Of a stretch of DNA of 11,177 bases, positions 7,581 through 11,177 are shown piece after piece (within the stretch, counting starts at the first letter, position 1; every line of letters starts with the position of its first letter). Both the position numbers and the translations under genes were made by a program. This DNA comes from Suillus spraguei (taxonomy: Eukaryota > Basidiomycota > Agaricomycetes > Boletales > Suillaceae). Below the pieces are notes generated by a model. That model saw only the letters and a list, made by a program, of their open reading frames with translations. It had not been told where the DNA came from and did no database searches. The stretch is from the NCBI GenBank assembly GCA_016800925.1, contig JABCPU010001234.1, positions 1 through 11,177 on the forward strand. The letters run 5' to 3'.

Positions 7581-7762
7581 CTCCACTTACAGCAACCGAG
7601 AATTATTTGTGGAATGCCATCGACCAAACCTTCCATGAGCCAAAGAGTCTACTATCCTGGGGGATTCTTAATTACTCAGGGGTCAGTGATCAAACAATTA
7701 ACCATTTCATCAATACATTACTCAGCTCAGCAGACCTAGTGCCAATATGATTGTCACATCAT
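7581..7762 (-). repeat. MITE-like repeat, inverted copy C
   Basis: Reverse complement of copy B, from CTCCACTTACAGC through GGGGTCAGTGATCAAAC to AATACATTACTC, continuing into a flank (GCTGAGCTGAGTAAT, ACTAGGT, ATGATGTGACAAT when read on the minus strand) that copies A and B lack but copy E shares. With copy B it forms a long hairpin: arms about 7417-7548 and 7581-7711 around a loop of roughly 33 bases. Confidence 0.88.
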
Positions 7763-7767
7763 CCCCC

Positions 7768-7970
7768 CACCAAGTTTTTACAGCCAGAGTAATCTATTGA
7801 TAAAATGGTTACTTACAGAGTGCTGAGGACCCCTGGTTAATTCAGAATCCCCTAGGATGATAGACTCTTCGGCTCATGGAAGGTTGGTTTATGGTGTTCC
7901 ACAAACCATTTCTCGGTTGCTGTAAGTGGAGCATGGATGAAGTGGTTAATTATTTGATTGTTGACCACTG
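7768..7970 (+). repeat. MITE-like repeat, direct copy D, diverged
   Basis: Begins GTTTTTACAGCCAGAGTAAT, like copy A (GTTTTTTACAGGCAGAGTAAT), and contains ACCCCTGGTTAATTCAGAATCCC, AGGATGATAGACTCTT, GGCTCATGGAAGGTTGG and TTGCTGTAAGTGGAGCA, followed by another ATGAAGTGGTTAATTATTTGATTG at 7938. It is the most diverged member of the cluster, with a short TTACTTACAGAG insertion that recurs at 7974-7984. Confidence 0.82.
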
Positions 7971-8037
7971 TGTTACTTACAGAGCACTGGTCAGCTGTGA
8001 TGAAATTATTGATTCCAGCGCTGATTAGTGCCAGGCA

Positions 8038-8152
8038 ATCTTGGGGGTTCTTCAAAGAGAACTTTACCATTGATGGTGAGAGCTCAGGGGTTGCCATAAG
8101 CGGAGAATCAATCTTAGGGGTTCTTCAAAGAGAACTTAGCCATTGATGGTGA
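8038..8152. repeat. 73-bp direct duplication
   Basis: A roughly 42-base block beginning ATCTTGGGGGTTCTTCAAAG and ending CCATTGATGGTGA at 8038-8079 recurs at 8111-8152 with only a few substitutions. It lies between copies D and E of the MITE-like repeat and has no coding signal. Confidence 0.85.
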
Positions 8153-8270
8153 TGTGACAATGATATTGGTGCTAGGTCCACTGAGCTGAGTAATGTATTG
8201 ATGAAACGGTTGATTGTTTGATCACTGACCCCTGAGTAATTAAGAATCCCCCAGGATGATAGACTCTGTG
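8147..8270 (+). repeat. MITE-like repeat, direct copy E, truncated
   Basis: Starts GGTGATGTGACAATGATATTGG and runs through GAGCTGAGTAATGTATTGATG, TTGATTGTTTGATCACTGAC and CCCCAGGATGATAGACTC, where it stops abruptly at the beginning of the dispersed repeat R2 (TGTTATGAACTGG). It is the inverted partner of the outer half of copy C (about 7655-7762), so a second, larger inverted repeat with a loop of about 385 bases encloses copy D. The truncation suggests R2 inserted into or recombined with copy E. Confidence 0.82.
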
Positions 8271-8272
8271 TT

Positions 8273-8685
8273 ATGAACTGGGATGGCATCACCAGCAACA
8301 GTGCAAAGACACCTAATGTTTGCTGGGAAGTTCTGTAATGTTCAAAGGAACAAGTCTTCTACCTAAGAGACATGTCTCAAAGGTATCAGGAATAGAGACT
8401 AAGACTAAGGAGTGCTTATACTTAGAGACAATTCAGACGACTAAGGTTGGACACCTTAGCAAATGGAATTCAAGGTAAAACCCAGTAAGATTAAAGTAAC
8501 GAATCTAGTAGTAGTACAGCATGCTTAAATAAGCCAATATGTGCGCATGGACCAACAAGACATGAGAACATAAGTGCATATCCTAATGTGGAAGGCAAGT
8601 ATTGTACAAGCGTGTTGAGATGCATAAGTCAAGTAAACAAAGAGCAAACAAAGGGAAGAGATCATGTAAATTAAGAAAAATGTAT
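8273..8685. repeat. dispersed structured repeat, copy R2
   Basis: Homologous to 2270-2660, starting TATGAACTGGGATGGCATCACCAGC and losing similarity near 8630-8660, just before the Ty3 LTR. A perfect 7-bp stem (8441-8447 with 8453-8459) lies at the position corresponding to 2481-2499. The ATG at 8286 opens only about 27 codons before a stop, whereas the other copy is open for 95 codons from GTG; this argues against a protein. The preceding TG at 8270-8271 would allow an LTR-like TGTTATGAAC start. Confidence 0.75.
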
Positions 8686-9323
8686 TGTAAGAACCTAAGT
8701 GGCTCTCACTGCGAGTTCAAAGGGGTGTGGAGACTGCTAGTGTGATGCTGAAACGCTATAGAAATAGATTAGCGTTAACGAATGTTATGCGATAATGATC
8801 GAGACGAGTGCGAGACGATAAACGATGGATATAGCGATACGATTTAGATAGTGAGTGCGAGACTGAGACTGAGACTGGGAGACTGGTATATTTGCCTGTC
8901 ATAGTGAGTGTACATGGGCTACTTTTATACTTCGAAATACTAAGGGTCGGGTATAGCTATGCCAAATCGTTTATGTGACGACAGGCGCTGAAGGGAGTGG
9001 CATCGTGCCTGACAGGGTAGAGTAGACTGAAAGGGAAGAGCATATGAAACGATTGAGTGAGTGGCGATATAAAAGGGTATGGTATTGACAAATTGACAAG
9101 AGTGGGATAGTGGGACTTGACAGATTCAGAGACGGCGAACTGAGAATGGGGCGATGGTGACGAAGAATAATAAGGGTTGAACGAGTTGGTAGCGACGAAG
9201 AATTAGAGACGAAAAGGAGGTGAGGTCCGTGCTGACTGACTTGGCAGTGCATTGATGCTGATGGTGGTAGAGGTAAGCGTCGAAACGGCACTTTCCAGTG
9301 TCAGCCGATTGGTAATCACTACA
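8686..9323 (-). repeat. 3' LTR of the Ty3/gypsy element
   Basis: On the minus strand the LTR begins TGTAGTGATTACC at 9323, immediately after the polypurine tract, so this end is well supported. The other end is proposed at 8686, giving GGTTCTTACA and a short TGTA..TACA terminal inverted repeat, about 638 bp in all; nearby TG dinucleotides at 8665 or 8681 are alternatives. The second LTR lies outside the window, so neither length nor age can be confirmed. It contains no ORF of note and many CGA/GAC-rich short repeats. Confidence 0.7.
8922..8929 (-). promoter_or_regulatory. candidate TATA box of the LTR promoter
   Basis: Minus strand reads TATAAAAG within GAAGTATAAAAGTAGCCC, about 395 bases into the LTR from its U3 end, where an LTR promoter would be expected. 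A competing ATATAAAA at 9067-9074 is on the plus strand and would point out of the element. Assignment is by motif and position only. Confidence 0.45.
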
Positions 9324-9332
9324 CCTCCCCCC
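9324..9332 (-). other. polypurine tract (plus-strand primer site)
   Basis: Minus strand reads TTGGGGGGAGG directly followed by the TGTAGTG of the LTR. A G-rich purine tract abutting the 3' LTR is the priming site for second-strand synthesis in Ty3-type elements. It lies about 45 bases beyond the pol stop codon, as in compact gypsy elements. Confidence 0.85.
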
Positions 9333-9375
9333 AACTACAGATATCGACCGTCCTCGGTCGATCCACAAAAAAAAT

Positions 9376-11177
9376 CTATACATTGAATGATCCTATCATC
9401 CCTGTGATTGCGTCTGCGTCGATAATCTGAGTGACTTTGAGTGTAGTTGGGGAACACGAGTGATAGGGGATGAGACAAAACGCGGCAAATTTGAGCTTGG
9501 ACACAGCGCCGTCGACCTCTGCAAAGACGATACGTGCCGTTTGTGTTTCGTGAAATGACAACCATGGGACCAAAGTAGCGTGGCTTGCACTTTGCATTCG
9601 ATGACGGCTCAGTCTTCTTGTTAAGGACTAAAACGAGCTCGCCTGGTTCAAAGTGTTGGTCCTTGATGATGTTTGAAAAACGACGCTCGAAATCTTTCAT
9701 GGAGGCATAATGACTTGCAAGGACGTGCTTGTGAATGTGTGCAAGGTCTTCGTCTCATTTGGCAAGCTGTTGTGCGCGGGCTGCAATAAGTTCGTGGGTA
9801 GGGATGATTTCGGTGATGTCAGCTATGAGGAATGTTGCTTCTGTTATGTCGAGCGGAAGCAGAGGTTCGATGCCGTGCGCCATATAAAATGGCGTGTGTC
9901 CCGTCGATTTGCGAGTGGTGACGTGGTCTGCCCAAAAGATATGTGGCGCAAATACTGGCCATTGGGTGATGTCGCCTTGACAAGCTTTAACAAGTGAGTC
10001 ACGGATCATTCAATGCGAACGTTCGACGATTCCATTGGCTTTAGAGTTATAGGCTGAAATGCGGATGTGACAGATATGGTATTTCGATGCGAGCCAGTCG
10101 AGCGCAGCCACAAACGGAGTCCCGTTGTCTGTAACTATCTCTTCAAGTCCTCCCCAACGGCACAATAAGTCTTCAAAGATAAAATTTCCCAGCGTGCGAC
10201 CAGTCTCTCTCCGTAGCATTCGCCATTTGGGCCATGCTGAAAGTGAACAATGAGCTTGAACAATGTAGGAATATCCGTGCGAGGTTGGCATATGCATTGA
10301 GTCAGTATAGGCTTTGCGAAACAAAGGTGCAGGAATGGCAACTGTAGGTGGGAGAACAACTTTCTTGACAGATCGAAGCTGACACTGATGGCACGTTTTA
10401 AGGTACCACGAAAGGTCGTGATTGAGAGTTGGCCACCAAAAAACGATCAGCAATGGTTTGTCGAGTTGAATAGAAACCTTTATGTCCAAGATTGTCATGA
10501 GTCTGCTGGAGAATTCAAGAGTGGTCATTTTGGAAAATGATGAGTTGATGACGACCTGCAGAATTACGACGCCAAAGTTGTGTATTATGAACAAAAAATT
10601 GTGCTGCTCGTTTAAGAAAACGAGAGCGAGCTGAGAGCTGCATACCCAAAGGTAATGCGAGCGTCTCGAGATAATGCTGAATGGCCCGAAGGTCATCATC
10701 ACACCATTTGGAACCTTCGTCATGCGGGAATTCAAGGTCAGTACTGATGTCGGCTTTCATAGAATTGAAAACCTGAGCCTTGGTCATCATTCCGAGACTT
10801 CCGTTGCGAGAATCCATCACTGTCCATATCCCATAGCTAAGGACTTCATCTATCCACTCTTCAACTTCTCCCGAATCTTCTTCGTCGAAATCTTCATCTT
10901 CCAGTGCTTGACGACAGCGCGAGAGACCATCAGGGCCAGTGTGCTTCGATCCCGAAACATGTTTGAGCGTGAAGTCGAATAATAAGATTCCCCGATCCAA
11001 TGATTAACAGCTGCGTTTGGCTGAATGTCAGGGTTATTGAGCATACCCTTAATATATTTTGTCAACTTCGATAATAAAATTCTTGATTCGATCGTCCAGA
11101 CTTTGGTAGCTTTGAGTGCGCGAAATAGACCATAAAGTTCGATTTTTGCTTGTGAGTAGCGAGATTCTCGGGTCATT
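9376..11177 (-). pseudogene. Ty3/gypsy pol polyprotein, C-terminal part (RNase H and integrase), broken, truncated by window edge
   Basis: The element's polyprotein, which after proteolysis would supply RNase H (removes genomic RNA) and integrase (joins cDNA to host DNA). RNase H (11177 to about 10913): RESRYSQAKIELYGLFRAL, YIKGMLNNPDIQPNAAVN, LLFDF..KHV, GPDGLSR. An acidic linker follows. The zinc module has HDNLGH (about 10480) and CHQC (10393-10382). The integrase core keeps Asp (10303-10301, DSMHMP), Asp (10129-10127, VTDNGTPF) and Glu (10024-10022, NGIVERSH), spacing 58 and 35 residues, the D,D(35)E pattern. The C-terminus (9700-9376) has a GPY-like RYFGPMVV..NTNGTY module. Breaks: a frameshift near 10995; TGA at 10515-10517, near 10010 and near 9752; a frameshift at the T-run near 10438; a frameshift near 9530. 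The stop is TAG 9376-9378. Confidence 0.9.

Larger units (their letters stand above)
8686..11177 (-). mobile_element. Ty3/gypsy LTR retrotransposon, 3' part, minus strand, continues past the right edge
   Basis: Going leftward on the minus strand: RNase H, linker, zinc-binding integrase N-terminus, integrase core, GPY-type C-terminus, polypurine tract and 3' LTR. The domain order RNase H before integrase identifies Ty3/gypsy (Metaviridae-like) elements as opposed to Ty1/copia. Gag, protease, reverse transcriptase and the 5' LTR would lie beyond 11177. The sequence is CpG-rich compared with everything to its left. Both the LTR edge and the base composition change near 8690, which supports a later arrival of this element. 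The left terminus is proposed from a TGTA..TACA match of the LTR ends. Confidence 0.85.

Noticed and set aside
9067..9074. Plus-strand TATA box (ATATAAAA)
   Set aside because: It points away from the element's coding direction and no gene follows on the plus strand.
9710..9997. 95-codon plus-strand open frame over the Ty3 element
   Set aside because: Antisense shadow of the integrase C-terminal region, which has clear family motifs on the minus strand.
10460..10735. First ~90 residues of the 241-codon minus-strand frame that carries the integrase core
   Set aside because: This part lies in the wrong frame; the true pol reading there is the neighbouring frame (HDNLGHKGFYSTRQ), joined by a frameshift at the T-run near 10438.

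Overview
The window looks like transposon-dense, gene-poor DNA from a basidiomycete fungus, most likely an agaricomycete. The basis is a decayed KDZ (Kyakuja-Dileera-Zisupton) transposase gene with its N-terminal CxC2-type cysteine cluster and short fungal introns, plus a Ty3/gypsy retrotransposon whose pol reads like those of agaricomycetes. I see no intact host gene, tRNA, rRNA or CRISPR array.

Layout. 1-194: unassigned, with small GGAC..GTCC palindromes. 195-597: an 8-bp minisatellite (GGAGCGGA). 603-1421: a non-coding repeat whose right end, GGTATATGACA, recurs at the end of a second repeat (about 1995-4530). About 1425-6903 (+): a KDZ transposase pseudogene. Its cysteine-cluster exons (1440-1931) and catalytic exons (from 4625) are separated by an intron that has swelled to 2.69 kb because the second repeat sits inside it. 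That insert is non-coding and rich in hairpins: it holds a 50-bp tandem array (3045-3330) and a dispersed repeat (2270-2660) that recurs at 8273-8630. 6904-7240: degenerate tandem repeats. 7247-8270: five copies of a MITE-like repeat in direct and inverted order, two of which form a near-perfect long hairpin. 8686-11177 (-): the 3' LTR, polypurine tract, and the RNase H and integrase part of pol of a Ty3/gypsy element that continues past the right edge.

How it fits together. Nothing here works as a pathway; the window records layers of insertion. The KDZ gene is old: it has many frameshifts and stops and is strongly CpG-poor. The structured repeat entered its intron, the MITE-like repeats accumulated downstream, and the CpG-rich Ty3 element arrived later. 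Most in-frame stops in both transposon genes are TGA, several where the family has arginine, as expected if CGA decays to TGA by cytosine deamination. The most unusual signals are two cases where hairpin stems differ between repeat copies by matched changes on both arms, so pairing is kept.
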